Shown: piece after piece, positions 36,028 through 46,314 of the stretch
How positions within the stretch are numbered: position 1 is the first letter of the stretch
How the letters are laid out: every line of letters begins with the position of its first letter
DNA from: CAWAHD01 sp963781785
Lineage (GTDB): Bacteria; Planctomycetota; Planctomycetia; Isosphaerales; Isosphaeraceae
DNA: 64,000 nucleotides
Assembly (NCBI GenBank): GCA_963781785.1
Contig: CAWAHD010000004.1
Span: 1 to 64,000 of the forward strand
Direction: 5' to 3'
Translations under genes and position numbers: made by a program
Notes under the pieces: generated by a model
The model's input: only the letters and a program-made list of their open reading frames with translations
Told to the model about the DNA's origin: nothing
Databases searched by the model: none

Positions 36028-37872
36028 CTAGTTCTCGGCCGTCTGCGTTGTCACTTCGGGATCGGCACGCTTGAGATGAATGAGCAGGGTGGCGAGATCG
36101 GACGGACTGATTCCGCTGATTCGCCCCGCCTGGCCCAGCGACCCGGGGCGGATGCGCTCGAGCTTCTCGCGGGCTTCAATCCGAAGCTGGGGGATCGCGC
36201 GGTAGTCGAGATCGGAGGGAATTCGTTTGCCCTCCAGACGACGAAATCGCTCGATCTGATCGGTCTGGCGGCCGATGTATCCGTCGTATTTGGCCTCGAC
36301 GGTCACCTGGTCGATCACGTCCGCGCAATACCCGGCGTTTTGCACCGTGAGGTCCAGCTCGAGGATATCGTTCCAGCTTGTCTGAGGCCGTCTCAAGACC
36401 TGAAAGAGAGTCGCACCCGCGACCCGAGTCTGCTGGAGGCGGCCGCGCAGCTCGGTGATCGCGTCACGTCGCGATTGAAAACGTGCCCAGCGGAGGTCGC
36501 CCACCAATCCCAGGGTTCGTCCCAGTTCCGTGAGCCGGAGGTCGGCATTGTCGTGCCGGAGCGTCAAGCGATACTCGGCGCGGCTGGTGAACATGCGATA
36601 GGGTTCGTCGACGCCCCGCGTCACCAGGTCGTCGATCAAGACTCCGATGTACGCCTGCGAGCGGTCCAGCACGAAGGGAGGTCGATTCTTGACCGACAGG
36701 GCTGCGTTGATGCCGGCTAACAATCCCTGGGCGGCGGCTTCTTCATAACCTGTCGTACCGTTGATCTGTCCGGCGAAGAACAGGTTGCGAATCGGTTTGG
36801 TCTCAAGCGTGGCAGATAACTGCGACGGGGGTGCGAAATCATATTCGACCGCATAGCCGAACCGCATGATCTCCGCACGTTCAAGCCCGTGGATCAGCGG
36901 GATGATTTGTTCCTGCACGTCGCGCGGCAGGCTGGTGGAGATGCCGTTGCAGTAATACTCCAGCGTGTTGCGGCCTTCGGGCTCAAGAAAGATCTGGTGG
37001 CTCTCGCGATCTGCGAACCGCACGACCTTATCCTCGATCGAGGGGCAATACCGCGGACCAGTGCTCTGGATCTGGCCGGAATACATCGGTGCACGATGCA
37101 GATTCGAGCGAATGAGGTTGTGGACGGCGTCGTTGGTCGCCGTGATATGACAGAGGAGCTGCGGCTGCGGGACCGATTCGGTCAGAAACGAGAATGCGAC
37201 CGGCTCGGCGTCTCCGGGCTGGGGCTCCAGCCGTCCGAAATCGATGGTGCGGCCGTTCAAGCGGGGCGGCGTGCCGGTCTTGAATCGCTGCAATTCGAAG
37301 CCGAGGGACCGCAGGCTCTGCGACAGTCCCACCGCGCTCTTGTCGCCGCCACGGCCACCGGGAGTCTTGACCTCGCCGGTGTGCATGAGAGCTTGGAGGA
37401 ACGTGCCAGTCGTCACGACGACGGCCGCTCCTGTGTATCGGGCTCCGCCGTGGCACGAGACCCCGACCGCGCGGTCCCCCTCGACCAGGATCGACTCGAC
37501 CATCTCCTGCCGCAGTGAAAGGCCGGGCTGGGACTCCACGGTGAGCTTGGCCAGGTTTTGATAGGCCTTCTTGTCGCACTGAGCGCGGGGGCTGTGCATC
37601 GCGGGCCCCTTGCCTCGATTGAGCAGGCGAAACTGGAGTCCGGTTGCGTCGGTCAGCTCGCCCATCGCGCCGCCCAGGGCGTCGATCTCGCGCACGATCT
37701 GGCCCTTGGCAATCCCTCCGATCGCCGGGTTGCAGCTCATCTGACCGACTGTGTCGCAGTTGATGGTGAGGAGCGCGGTTCGCAGACCCATCCGGGCGGC
37801 CGCCAGCGCTGCCTCCAGCCCGGCATGGCCGGCACCCACTACGATCACGTCGAACTGGTAGGGCGCATGCAT
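36028..37872 (-). CDS. mnmG: tRNA uridine-5-carboxymethylaminomethyl modification enzyme MnmG
   Basis: 614 residues, full length. The FAD-binding start VIVVGAGHAGLEAALAAARM, CDTVGQMSCNPAIGGIAKGQ, the RFKTGTPPRLNGRTID block and FFAGQINGTTGYEEAAAQGL are diagnostic. The C-terminal helical domain ends ISGISPSDLATLLIHLKR. With MnmE it installs the cmnm5 group at wobble uridine 34. The gene stands alone on the minus strand, divergent from tpx. No interruption seen. Confidence 0.97.
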   Translation of the reverse strand: MHAPYQFDVIVVGAGHAGLEAALAAARMGLRTALLTINCDTVGQMSCNPAIGGIAKGQIVREIDALGGAMGELTDATGLQFRLLNRGKGPAMHSPRAQCDKKAYQNLAKLTVESQPGLSLRQEMVESILVEGDRAVGVSCHGGARYTGAAVVVTTGTFLQALMHTGEVKTPGGRGGDKSAVGLSQSLRSLGFELQRFKTGTPPRLNGRTIDFGRLEPQPGDAEPVAFSFLTESVPQPQLLCHITATNDAVHNLIRSNLHRAPMYSGQIQSTGPRYCPSIEDKVVRFADRESHQIFLEPEGRNTLEYYCNGISTSLPRDVQEQIIPLIHGLERAEIMRFGYAVEYDFAPPSQLSATLETKPIRNLFFAGQINGTTGYEEAAAQGLLAGINAALSVKNRPPFVLDRSQAYIGVLIDDLVTRGVDEPYRMFTSRAEYRLTLRHDNADLRLTELGRTLGLVGDLRWARFQSRRDAITELRGRLQQTRVAGATLFQVLRRPQTSWNDILELDLTVQNAGYCADVIDQVTVEAKYDGYIGRQTDQIERFRRLEGKRIPSDLDYRAIPQLRIEAREKLERIRPGSLGQAGRISGISPSDLATLLIHLKRADPEVTTQTAEN

Positions 37873-38198
37873 GAAGGGGATCCCAATTGGATTTCTGTGC
37901 GCAACGCCTCGGTCTCGGCTTCGCAGCGGCTCATTCTAACATCCCATCCAGTAAACAAAGCAAACCGTCAAGGCTCGCCCGGGCTGCTGTTCGCTCGCCA
38001 CGATTGCCACGCAGACAACGGCGGCATCGGTGCCGCGATACAGTTACGCAGGTATTTCGCGTTCTTCGGTGCTCGGTCTGTCGCCCACCGTGGCACCCCG
38101 GTAGCCTCTAGCCACCCGCCGCTCGGCGTTGATACCCTGAAAGCCTCATTGATTCGACTCACGATGTTGACTTTATGGTTTTTCGAGGTGAGACAGCC
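37873..38198. other. divergent intergenic region between mnmG and tpx
   Basis: About 325 bases holding the promoters of both flanking genes. On the minus strand a TAGAAT-like -10 lies near 37930, but its -35 spacing is poor. On the plus strand TTGACT at about 38167 lies too close to the tpx start to serve as a standard -35. No gene seen. Confidence 0.45.
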
Positions 38199-38729
38199 AT
38201 GGCTGAGTTGCGCAAAGGCGAAGTGACGTTCAAGGGAAACCCGGTGACCCTGGTCGGCCCCAAGCTCAAGCCGGGCGACAAGGCGCCCGACTTCAAGTGT
38301 GTGGCGGCCGGTCTGGCCTTGGTGTCGCTGGGTGATACGGCCGGCAAGCCCCGGCTCTTCAACGTCGTCCCGTCGCTTGATACGCCGGTCTGCAACAGGC
38401 AGACCAAGCGATTCGCCGAGGAGCTCAAGGCCCTGGGCGACAAGGTTGCCGCCTACACGGTCAGCCTCGATTTGCCGTTCGCCCAGGCGCGGTTCTGCAC
38501 CGAGGCGGGGATCGACAACCTCAAAAACCTGTCGGACGTCCACAATCGAAGTTTCGGTGAACATTACGGCGTCTTGATTCAGGACCTGCCGGTCGGGCTG
38601 CTCGCGCGGGCGGTCTTCGTGGTCGATGGGGACAATACGATCCAATACGCCGAGATCGTTCCCGAAATCGCCCAGGAGCCGAATTACGAGCCGGCACTCA
38701 AGGCCCTCAAGGAAGCCGCGGGAGCCTGA
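38199..38729 (+). CDS. tpx: thiol peroxidase (Tpx, atypical 2-Cys peroxiredoxin)
   Basis: 176 residues from MAELRKGEVTFKGNPVTLVG. The peroxidatic cysteine lies in PSLDTPVCNRQTKRF and the resolving cysteine in FAQARFCTEAGI, the Tpx spacing. RAVFVVDGDNTIQYAEIVPE completes the fold. It reduces hydrogen and lipid peroxides with thioredoxin as donor. GAGG lies about ten bases upstream of the chosen ATG; an eight-residue upstream extension is not family-like. It is a single-gene unit. Confidence 0.95.
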   Translation: MAELRKGEVTFKGNPVTLVGPKLKPGDKAPDFKCVAAGLALVSLGDTAGKPRLFNVVPSLDTPVCNRQTKRFAEELKALGDKVAAYTVSLDLPFAQARFCTEAGIDNLKNLSDVHNRSFGEHYGVLIQDLPVGLLARAVFVVDGDNTIQYAEIVPEIAQEPNYEPALKALKEAAGA

Positions 38730-38736
38730 ACGCCGC

Positions 38737-38758
38737 GCCGGCCGATCAGACGGCCGGC
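38737..38758 (+). terminator. possible tpx terminator hairpin
   Basis: GCCGGCC (38737-38743) and GGCCGGC (38752-38758) form a 7-bp GC stem with an 8-base loop just after the tpx stop. There is no T-run, so it may stabilise or terminate only weakly. Confidence 0.35.
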
Positions 38759-38826
38759 CCAGTTCAGAACGCCGATCGCCTCCGCTCACGGGCACCCCGG
38801 GAGAATCCCGGGGCCCGCTTGCTCGT

Positions 38827-39522
38827 TCAATCGAGCGGTTTGATCCAGATATTGCGATACTCGACCGGGTTCCCGTGGTCCTGGAGTAGGATCGGCCCGT
38901 TTTGCCCTTCGGCAAGATCGATCCCCCCGGCCGTGACCGAAATCTCGGCATTATTGATGATCGTGAGACCGTTCTGGATCACTGTGATCCTGGCCTTCTT
39001 CTTGACCTTGCCCTCTTCCACATCGGCCTTGTGAAAAGTGACGTCGTACGTCTGCCATTGAAGAGGGGGCTTGCAGGCGTTCACGGCCGGTACGATTTGC
39101 TTGTAGATCGCGCCGCAGTCGTTGTTCTTGAGCTTGAGGCCGTACGAATCGAGAACCTGGAGCTCATAGATTCCTGCCAGGAAGACGCCGCTGTTTCCCC
39201 GCGCCTGGCCGTGCTTGTCCGGCATGTAGGGCACGTTGAATTCCAGGTGAAGCTGGACGTTACCGAATCGCTTCCTGGTCATGATATTGCCAGAACCGAC
39301 CGTGAAAACACCGTCGGCAGCCGGCCAGGGAGCGGCCGTTTTGCCGTCGAGCTTGACCCACTCCTGGAGTCGGTTTCCACTATACAAAACGACTGCACCC
39401 TCGGGTGGCTTTGCGCCGAGCGTCGCATCGCCTGGCTTGTTGTCGGTCTGAACCGAGATGGCGCCCGCAGGCTGCAATGTGATCAGGACGAGCACCCAGC
39501 ATAATGATCCCGGCTTCAACAT
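38827..39522 (-). CDS. DUF1080 (3-keto-disaccharide hydrolase-like) secreted protein
   Basis: 231 residues with a signal peptide (SLCWVLVLITLQPAGAISVQ). The DUF1080/LamG-like beta sandwich is recognised from YSGNRLQEWV, FGNVQLHLEFNVPYMP, GNSGVFLAGIYELQVLDSYG, CGAIYKQIVP, LQWQTYDVTF and the end PILLQDHGNPVEYRNIWIKP. Members are abundant in planctomycetes and some cleave 3-keto-glycosides. The start at 39522 is preceded by GGAGGG. It stands alone convergent to tpx. Confidence 0.9.
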   Translation of the reverse strand: MLKPGSLCWVLVLITLQPAGAISVQTDNKPGDATLGAKPPEGAVVLYSGNRLQEWVKLDGKTAAPWPAADGVFTVGSGNIMTRKRFGNVQLHLEFNVPYMPDKHGQARGNSGVFLAGIYELQVLDSYGLKLKNNDCGAIYKQIVPAVNACKPPLQWQTYDVTFHKADVEEGKVKKKARITVIQNGLTIINNAEISVTAGGIDLAEGQNGPILLQDHGNPVEYRNIWIKPLD

Positions 39523-39686
39523 GGAGCCCTCCAGATTCTCGATTGCAATCACGCCCGGCGCCCGCCGACTTCGAATCAGGTGTTGGCATTCTCGGAGTGG
39601 CCGCACGGACGGTAAGAGTTTAACATCACTCCACCGAAGGCGAACACCGAGTAGCAGGTGCGAAATCCCGAACGCCGAAGGGCCCG

Positions 39687-40499
39687 ATGCCGATTCCGAA
39701 CGGTGACTTTAGCGATGCACGAATCGAAAATCCAAGCTGGGGTGCCGCGATGTCCGAGATCAACGAACGAGCCGACGAGACGCCGGAAGACCCCGGTGCC
39801 AACCCGGCTGCCGTTCCCGGAGGTTCCATGTTCACTTTTGAAGAAGAGCCGGGGCTCGAGGTCCTCGAGGCGCTGGCCCAGGAGGATCGGCCTGCTGCCG
39901 GCTCGGCGCTCTGCGCGAGCTCGCCCGGAGACTCGGCGTCGAGCGCCGTGCACCCTGATGAATCTTCGGTGCGAGACGCTTTGAGAGGGATGGGCGAGGA
40001 CCTGGGGAAACGTCTTGATTCGCTGCGGTCGATTTTTAAGCGCGAGCTCCGCGCCGAGGCGACCCGTGAACGCGTGATCGACAGGTTGCACGCGGAGCTT
40101 CAGGAATACAAGCAGGACCTCCTTCTCAAGATTCAGAGGCCGATCTTCATCGACCTGATCCAGCTTCATGACGACATCGGCAAGACGATTGCGTCGCGAG
40201 CTTCCGCACCCGCAGGTGAAGAAGACCCTACGGGCTTCCGCAGCGTACTGGAATCGATTCAGACTGCAATCGAAGACATCCTGTACCGCCAGGGCGTCGA
40301 GCCGTTTTCGGTCGAGGCCACCGAGTTCGATCCGCGCCGGCAACGGGCAATCTCAACTCAGGCGACCGATGAACCGGCGCTCAACAAGAGGGTTGCGACG
40401 CGGCTGCGGAAAGGATTCCAGGCCGGCGACAAGCTCATACGCCCCGAGGTGGTCACGGTCTTCACGCTCCGGCCGCCGCCGCCGGTCTCCTCTCCTTGA
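39687..40499 (+). CDS. divergent GrpE-like nucleotide exchange factor
   Basis: 270 residues. The N-terminal 100 are acidic and disordered. A coiled-coil helix (TRERVIDRLHAELQEYKQDL) leads to a GrpE-like region (PIFIDLIQLHDDIGKTIASR, ILYRQGVEPFSV) and a small beta domain ending LRKGFQAGDKLIRPEVVTVF, which resembles the GrpE beta-wing. Standard GrpE is about 190 residues and usually sits with dnaK/dnaJ, absent here. A start at 39750 (MSEINERADE) is also possible. It may serve a specialised Hsp70. Confidence 0.75.
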   Translation: MPIPNGDFSDARIENPSWGAAMSEINERADETPEDPGANPAAVPGGSMFTFEEEPGLEVLEALAQEDRPAAGSALCASSPGDSASSAVHPDESSVRDALRGMGEDLGKRLDSLRSIFKRELRAEATRERVIDRLHAELQEYKQDLLLKIQRPIFIDLIQLHDDIGKTIASRASAPAGEEDPTGFRSVLESIQTAIEDILYRQGVEPFSVEATEFDPRRQRAISTQATDEPALNKRVATRLRKGFQAGDKLIRPEVVTVFTLRPPPPVSSP

Positions 40500-40564
40500 C
40501 CGGCTGCTTCTCCGCATTCCGATCAACGCGCGGGCCCGCGCGTCTGGTTCGACCGGGCGGGATC

Positions 40565-41485
40565 TTACGAAATGGGCGGTGCCTCTTCGGCCAGCTCGTG
40601 GCTCCGTTGCCGCTCGACCCAATCGAGCGGTCTGGCGAGCGTCGTTTCGTGGAAGTTTTCACAGTCCAGCGTGATCCCCAACCACGCCCCGAGCTGGGCC
40701 AGGTCGGCGTCGAAGACCTCGCGCAGGCGGGCAGTGACGTGCGCCGGCACCGTGGGGGGATCGAGCTGCGCTCGCCACAACTCCTTGAGCGATTGCGACC
40801 ATCCGCTCGGAATGACCCGCTGCCGAAGCGTGGAAAGCACCGGCGCCTGCACCAGCCGATCGCGGATGGGGCTCGGGCGCAGCCGGTCCTTGCCCTGGTT
40901 CTGGGGCTTGAGCGTCCAATCCCAGGAGAGCACGCTTCGTATCCCCAGGAACCGGCCGATCCGCTCCAGGACGCGCTGCGACTCGCTCACCAGTCTCGGA
41001 AAGAAAACCGGCAAGATGTTCTCGAAGCCATAGACGTCCAGGTAAGGCTGCAACTGCATGGCGTACCGGCTGTAATCGATCAATTCGGGATGGCGCTCGA
41101 GCGTCTCGTTCATCCCCGCGCGGACCCGCCCGGCCGTCAACTCGTGAACATACTGCGAGATGAGCCGGTCGATCGGGTGCCGCATCAAGTAGATCAACTT
41201 GAGGCGTGGGAGGTGCCGCGCCATCCGCTCGACGGTTCGCGGATGAGTCGGTAGCTTCGTGTAGTGCGTGCTCGATTCGCCTCGAACGTCTGCCGGGGCG
41301 GACCCGCAGAACAACGAGGAATACCAGCCCCAGCCCCGGGCGTAGATCGGATCGTCACTGAAAAAGTTGGGCTCCTTGGGGCGGCTCATCGACACGCCCG
41401 GCTGCCGCGCCAACTGTTCGTGCAACGTGGTCGTGGCGCTCTTCATGGCCCCGATCACGACGAAATCCGGTCGATGGATCATCAT
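40565..41485 (-). CDS. sulfotransferase family protein
   Basis: 306 residues. The 5'-phosphosulfate loop is in VVIGAMKSATTTLHEQLARQ and the 3'-phosphate motif in YLMRHPIDRLISQYVHELTA; SRPKEPNFFSDDPIYARGWG is typical of heparan-type sulfotransferases. It transfers sulfate from PAPS, probably to a surface or secreted glycan. There is no signal peptide, so it is cytosolic. No neighbouring glycan genes. Confidence 0.9.
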   Translation of the reverse strand: MMIHRPDFVVIGAMKSATTTLHEQLARQPGVSMSRPKEPNFFSDDPIYARGWGWYSSLFCGSAPADVRGESSTHYTKLPTHPRTVERMARHLPRLKLIYLMRHPIDRLISQYVHELTAGRVRAGMNETLERHPELIDYSRYAMQLQPYLDVYGFENILPVFFPRLVSESQRVLERIGRFLGIRSVLSWDWTLKPQNQGKDRLRPSPIRDRLVQAPVLSTLRQRVIPSGWSQSLKELWRAQLDPPTVPAHVTARLREVFDADLAQLGAWLGITLDCENFHETTLARPLDWVERQRSHELAEEAPPIS

Positions 41486-41687
41486 CCTGATGATTCACCC
41501 GGTCTTGTTCGGGTCACCAGCCCGGCCGACTCCTCCGGAGCTCTCCTCTACCCGGCAACCCCCCCCGCGATTATAGCGTGAGACCGGCGATTCCCGAGCC
41601 CGATTTCCTGAAACCTTAACAAACTTTCACGGTTTGACACGTTCAGGCAGCATGGCTGGATTCAGGGGCTCTGAGGAAGATGGTAAG

Positions 41688-44022
41688 TCACGGAGCACGC
41701 TCGTCCTTGGATGGATCGATGTGATAGACCTTGCCATCGAGCTTCACGGTGACCGGTTCATCCATGCTCAAATACTGGTTGTATTCCGACTTCTGGGTGC
41801 GGGCCAGGAGGAAATGCTCGTCACTGAATTGAGTGATCGAGGTAGCCTTCGCGTCCTCCTCGGCCGTCACGGAGGAATCGAACCACCGCTCGTTCTTCCA
41901 GAAGAAGGTCTTGGCGCCGACTTTGCGTACGCGTGCGGCGGATTCACCCGCAGCGGGACCAGCAGCGGCTCCTATCCCAGCCATTCCGGCCATGTTGCCT
42001 CTCATTTGCTGGCGCTGCTCTCCGAATCTCGTTGCCATGGATCGCCCCTGCGCCGGCCGCTCGCTTCGCTGCCGATACCGGGGCCGGAGCGGCCGTCCGA
42101 GGTTGGGACTCCACCGTTGTGTTGAAGGTGAACGCCTCGGACCGCTTGGCCTCCATCAAATCTTGCTTGACTGCTCTCTGCTGGACTCCGAATTGACCGT
42201 CGACTTGTTCGAGACCGCCCAGCGCCGCCTCTGCTCTGTTGATGTTGGGCAGCCCGGCGTGAAGCTGGATCCGCTCGTCGGCCAGGAATGATGTATACGG
42301 CGTCAGGATGCCGTATTTGGTGCTGAGTGCGACCAGCTCCTGGGTCAGCTCTCGGTTTTGACCGTGCAGATCGATCTGGTCGATCAGGTCTCCGAGCCGC
42401 CGGACGGCCCACAGGCTCTCGATGAAGTCATGCCCGGTTCCATCGCCGGGTCCGGCCAGCTCGGCGGGGAACTCGAGAGTCCGGCTCTCGCCCCCGACCT
42501 TGCCCGCCATGCGAATCGTCGTCCGGCCCGACTGCCGGTACCGCCCGGCCCACACGATCTGACCTCCCTGGAAAAGGTCGGGGAGGTCGCGCGGGTAGGT
42601 CCGGTTGACGTCAATTCCGGCGAATTCGAGACGGATATCCGCAAGCACCGGCCGGGTCATCTTCGAGTAGAAGGCGGCGACGTGGGATTCGATGTCTTCG
42701 TCGGGCTTGACGTATTCGCTGGTGCCGCTGTTTCCGCCGCTGATTCGATCGAGCAGCCGGGCGTTGACGTCGTAGCCGACTCCGAAACAGAAAACCCGTG
42801 CCCGACGGCCGTTGGCCTGGCGGGCTGCTTTCCGCGATCGACAACTCCCGTGTCTCGCCCACGGTCGGCAAACCGTCGGTGAGAAAGAGCACGTAGCTCG
42901 GCCGCGAGCTGTCCCGCACCATTTTTAGCGCCATTTTGAGTGCCGCATGGATATTGGTGCTGCCACCCTCGCGGATATTGTCGACAAATCGCTCGGCTTC
43001 CGCCCGGCTCGCTGAACTGTAACGCTCGAGCTCGGGCTTGAAGCTTTCAGCCCGGTCATCGTAAACGACGATGTTGAAGAGATCGTCATCGCGCAAGTTG
43101 TTGAGCACCGACGTGAGGGCCTTCTTGGCTTGTTCGATCTTCTTGCCGGCCATGGAGCCCGACCGATCGATGACGAAGACGACGGTCTTGGGTAGTGGCC
43201 GGGTGTCCGCTGCCTTCACTTCCGGGCTGGCCAGGAGCAGGAAATAGCCATCCTCCGAACCGCTCTTACGCACGCTCAAGACCGAAGCCCCGAACGCACC
43301 GTCTGCGAGTGTGTACACGAGACGGAAGTCTCGGTTGGGCACGATGTCGCGCGCTCGAGATTCACGCGGACATCGTGATCGCCGGACCTCTGAATGAGCG
43401 CGTCATCGCTCGGGCAGTAAACCGACTTGATCGCCTCACGGCCCTGGATGGAAACCTCGATCAAGAGCCGCTCGATTGGCTTGGTCGTGAATTTCTGGGT
43501 GCTGAGCGGATACGAGAATTCCACGACGTCGCGTTCGCGCTTGCAGAGCTGCGTATAGCGCATCGTCACCTTGCGGTCGGCCCCGGGAGGGATCGGAAAC
43601 ACACTCGTGCGGTATAGCCCGCGGCCCATGTATTCGAGCAGGGCCGGGTCGCGTTTGGTGCGGACGATTTCCTCGTAGATCCGCCGAGCTTCGTCCTTGG
43701 GGAGCAGTCTGCCCGGCAGCTCGGCACCGTCGACCATCAGCACGAAATTCTGAATCGCCCCCTCATCGGGCAGCGGAAACAGGAATTCCGACTCCAGCGG
43801 AAACGAGTTGGGGTTGTGGAATGTCTGCGAAACGCGCACCTCTGCGACCTGGTCGCGGACCCGGCCGTCGATCTTCACTTCGCGAATCTCGTAGGAACGA
43901 CCGACCGAAACCGATCGCTGCCGGTCGACGATAATCCCCTGCGCCCGTGCGACAGCAGCAAACTGTGGCACCACGATCACGGCCGTCAGAAAACCGATCG
44001 AGCATCCGCGATTTCGCCACAT
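41688..44022 (-). CDS. VIT and von Willebrand factor A domain protein, secreted (three frameshifts)
   Basis: About 775 residues after a signal peptide (FLTAVIVVPQFAAVARAQG). A VIT domain (VAEVRVSQTFHNPNSFPLES, EARRIYEEIVRTKRDPALLE) is followed by a vWA domain with intact MIDAS (VFVIDRSGSMAGKKIEQA, GGSTNIHAAL, LFLTDGLPTVGE). Then come a beta-rich region and a C-terminal part ending EPVTVKLDGKVYHIDPSKDE. Shifts at about 43350, 42837 and 42040 break it; the bridged reading RVFCFGVGYDVNARLLDRIS is continuous with homologues. Such proteins are common surface or periplasmic proteins of planctomycetes. Confidence 0.85.
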
Positions 44023-44336
44023 GGTCGTTCCTCCCGCTCGTTTGGTACCCGAGAACCGGCTCTGCTTTCAAACCTTGTCGCTTGCCTGGATGCCGCGTGT
44101 TGGCCAGACGCCCTATCTTGGTGCACGCCGGAAGCGATCGGCGAAACCACGCAACCGTGATTGCGCACTTAAAGGATTCGGTCGTCTGGCGCCTCTTCGT
44201 AGTTAGACGCAGAAGAACGCCGGGCATTAGCAGACCGGTGCCGGATTTCTCATTTTCGAGTGGTGGTCCTGCCCGCGCACCGCGACAATCGCGGCAGGCC
44301 GCCCTGGTGCAGGCCGGCTTGCCGGGTGGATCGCTT
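44023..44336. other. gene-free stretch
   Basis: About 315 bases upstream of the VIT/vWA start and downstream of the sialidase stop. It must contain the vWA promoter. The open frames crossing it on the plus strand are antisense to the flanking genes. Nothing else seen. Confidence 0.45.
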
Positions 44337-45410
44337 TCAGCGCCCGTTAATCACCCAATCTTCATCGAAGACGGCATGATTCACGACGGTGCGGCGGTCG
44401 GATGTGTACACGAGGTGGATGCGGCCGTCGCGTACTTGAAACGCGCTCGGGTACCCGAAGTCTCCGTCCCCTTCGCGGATGTTGCGTTTGATCGGCCACG
44501 AGCGATCCTGGTCCGAGGAAAGCGCGGCGGTGAGCGGTGTCCTCTTGCTCGTGCTGTCGTTATAGATCAAAAGCAGCCGCCCGCTCCTCAGCTTGAGGAA
44601 TTCGATCGCCGCGTTGGGATTGGGAAAGGTCGAATCCTTGCCCTCGCTCCAGGTGACACCGCCGTCGTGCGACTCGGAGCGCACGATGTAGCCGATCGTC
44701 GCCGGATCGTAGTCTCCGCCCCGCCGGCAATAGGCGATCAGGTTGTTCTCGTTCAATTGCACCACGGCCGGCTGGATATTTCCTTTTTTCGAGCGGATCG
44801 AGCCGGTGTTCGTCCAGGCGCGGCCGGCGGGGTCGTATCGCAGGAAGAGCGACGTGCTGTCCGGCCCGACGCGCTCGGGATCGTGCCCGGTCTCGTGGTA
44901 GAGGGGCAAGAGGTAATGACCGTTTGCGAGGACGATCGGCCGGTTGCGGACCATCGATCCTTCATCGAGGCTGAGCACGGATGCGTCGGACCAGGTCTGG
45001 GCGCCGTCGCGAGAAATCTTGAACTGCACCCGGGAGGTCGACCACGTCGCGCCGAAACGTACGACGTAAAACAGCCAGACGACGCCGTCGGGCGCCTCCC
45101 ACACGACCCCGTTTCCCACCGAACGAAACGGATCGCGGGCGATTGGCTTGGGAGGTGTCCACTCGGTTGTGCCCCGCTTGAGCCGGGATCCGAACACGCC
45201 GGTCTCGACCGCGTATTCGCCCGATCCGCCGTAATAGACCATGTACAGGTCGCCACTGGAGAGCTCGGTCATGCTCGCCGGGTGTTTATATTGGCCGGTG
45301 GGCACTTCGGGGCCGAAAACACGGGTCAGGCGCAGCTCTCCGGCATCGAGGGATTCCGCGAGACTCGCGGCCAACGAAAGTATCAGAACGGCGCAAAGCG
45401 CGTGCTTCAT
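44337..45410 (-). CDS. sialidase-like (BNR repeat) exo-enzyme, secreted
   Basis: 357 residues with a signal peptide (CAVLILSLAASLAESLDA). BNR/Asp-box blades SRDGAQTWSDAS and SHDGGVTWSEGK mark a six-bladed propeller; NRPIVLANGHYLLPLYHETG and the C-terminal IHLVYTSDRRTVVNHAVFDE fit planctomycete exo-alpha-sialidase-like proteins. Substrate specificity is not predictable. The start at 45410 is chosen at the signal peptide; a 35-residue upstream extension overlaps the Uma2 gene and is not family-like. Confidence 0.88.
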   Translation of the reverse strand: MKHALCAVLILSLAASLAESLDAGELRLTRVFGPEVPTGQYKHPASMTELSSGDLYMVYYGGSGEYAVETGVFGSRLKRGTTEWTPPKPIARDPFRSVGNGVVWEAPDGVVWLFYVVRFGATWSTSRVQFKISRDGAQTWSDASVLSLDEGSMVRNRPIVLANGHYLLPLYHETGHDPERVGPDSTSLFLRYDPAGRAWTNTGSIRSKKGNIQPAVVQLNENNLIAYCRRGGDYDPATIGYIVRSESHDGGVTWSEGKDSTFPNPNAAIEFLKLRSGRLLLIYNDSTSKRTPLTAALSSDQDRSWPIKRNIREGDGDFGYPSAFQVRDGRIHLVYTSDRRTVVNHAVFDEDWVINGR

Positions 45411-45511
45411 CAAATCGCCCCATGGATTCGGTGAGACCAGACCCTTCAGCCTCGACACGATTCCAGGGAACGCTGGCGCGCGTTCCGTGCGCATCCGATC
45501 GGCTGCGGGTT

Positions 45512-46135
45512 TCACGGTAGCAAGTCGTCGACTCGCAGGCGGCCGCGCTCGATCCCGTCGAGGATCACCGGCACCTCGGCGCCTCGCGGGTAATCGGATC
45601 TGGATCGAAACCCGGTCATTTCGGGCTGGGTATACACCTCAATCGTTTCGTCGATCAGATTGATGATCCAATAGACAGAAATACCGCTGCGGGCATACGC
45701 TTGTCGCTTCTCGCCTCGGTCGCGATCGAGGGTCGACTCGGCGACTTCGACGAGCAGTCCCACATCGGCCGGCTCGGGGTGGCGCTTCTTGTAGTCTTCG
45801 CGAGTTCCTCTGACCACGGCAAGGTCTGGTTCCGGCTCATCAAAACTTGGTATGCGAACCGGGCTTTCTCGGCGAACCAGCCAACCCGCCGGAAGCACCG
45901 ATTCGAGGCCGATTTCTGTCGCATCGACGGACCAAACGTGAGGCGGGTTTTTTCCCATTTTTCTCACCAAGAATCCGTCGATGAGCTCGATCCTGGAGTC
46001 GTCGAGCGCGCCGAGCGACACGATTCGCTCGTACTCGCTCACGGTGATGCGGTACAGTTCCGCCACGGAGAACGGCAAAGGGGCGGTCGCAACAGCCGGG
46101 CCTTGAACGCGAGCCGAAGTCGTTCCGATACTCAT
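45512..46135 (-). CDS. Uma2-family (DUF820) restriction-endonuclease-like protein
   Basis: 207 residues. The PD-(D/E)XK-like core is seen in SRIELIDGFLVRKM, EPEPDLAVVRGTREDY and VGLLVEVAESTLDRDRGEKR with QAYARSGISVYWIINLIDET. The family is hugely expanded in planctomycetes and cyanobacteria and its role is unclear. GAGAGG lies five bases upstream of the ATG at 46135; a GTG two codons earlier is less likely. Confidence 0.9.
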   Translation of the reverse strand: MSIGTTSARVQGPAVATAPLPFSVAELYRITVSEYERIVSLGALDDSRIELIDGFLVRKMGKNPPHVWSVDATEIGLESVLPAGWLVRRESPVRIPSFDEPEPDLAVVRGTREDYKKRHPEPADVGLLVEVAESTLDRDRGEKRQAYARSGISVYWIINLIDETIEVYTQPEMTGFRSRSDYPRGAEVPVILDGIERGRLRVDDLLP

Positions 46136-46314
46136 GCCCACCTCTCAAATGCTTGGTGCCCTCGTCGATTGTAGCGGCGGACCCTCCGGTTGCCAACGGT
46201 TCCAATGCCTCGCCGCCCGAGTTGTTCCGCCCGGGTACTTGACATCGACGCACCGCGCACGACCATCATTTTCGAGCGTGCGGGCATCACTCTTCATCTG
46301 TGAGAGGACCTACC

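Noticed and set aside
43947..45434. 495-residue plus-strand frame spanning the vWA start and sialidase
   Set aside because: Antisense to a clear BNR-repeat sialidase with signal peptide; no recognisable domain.
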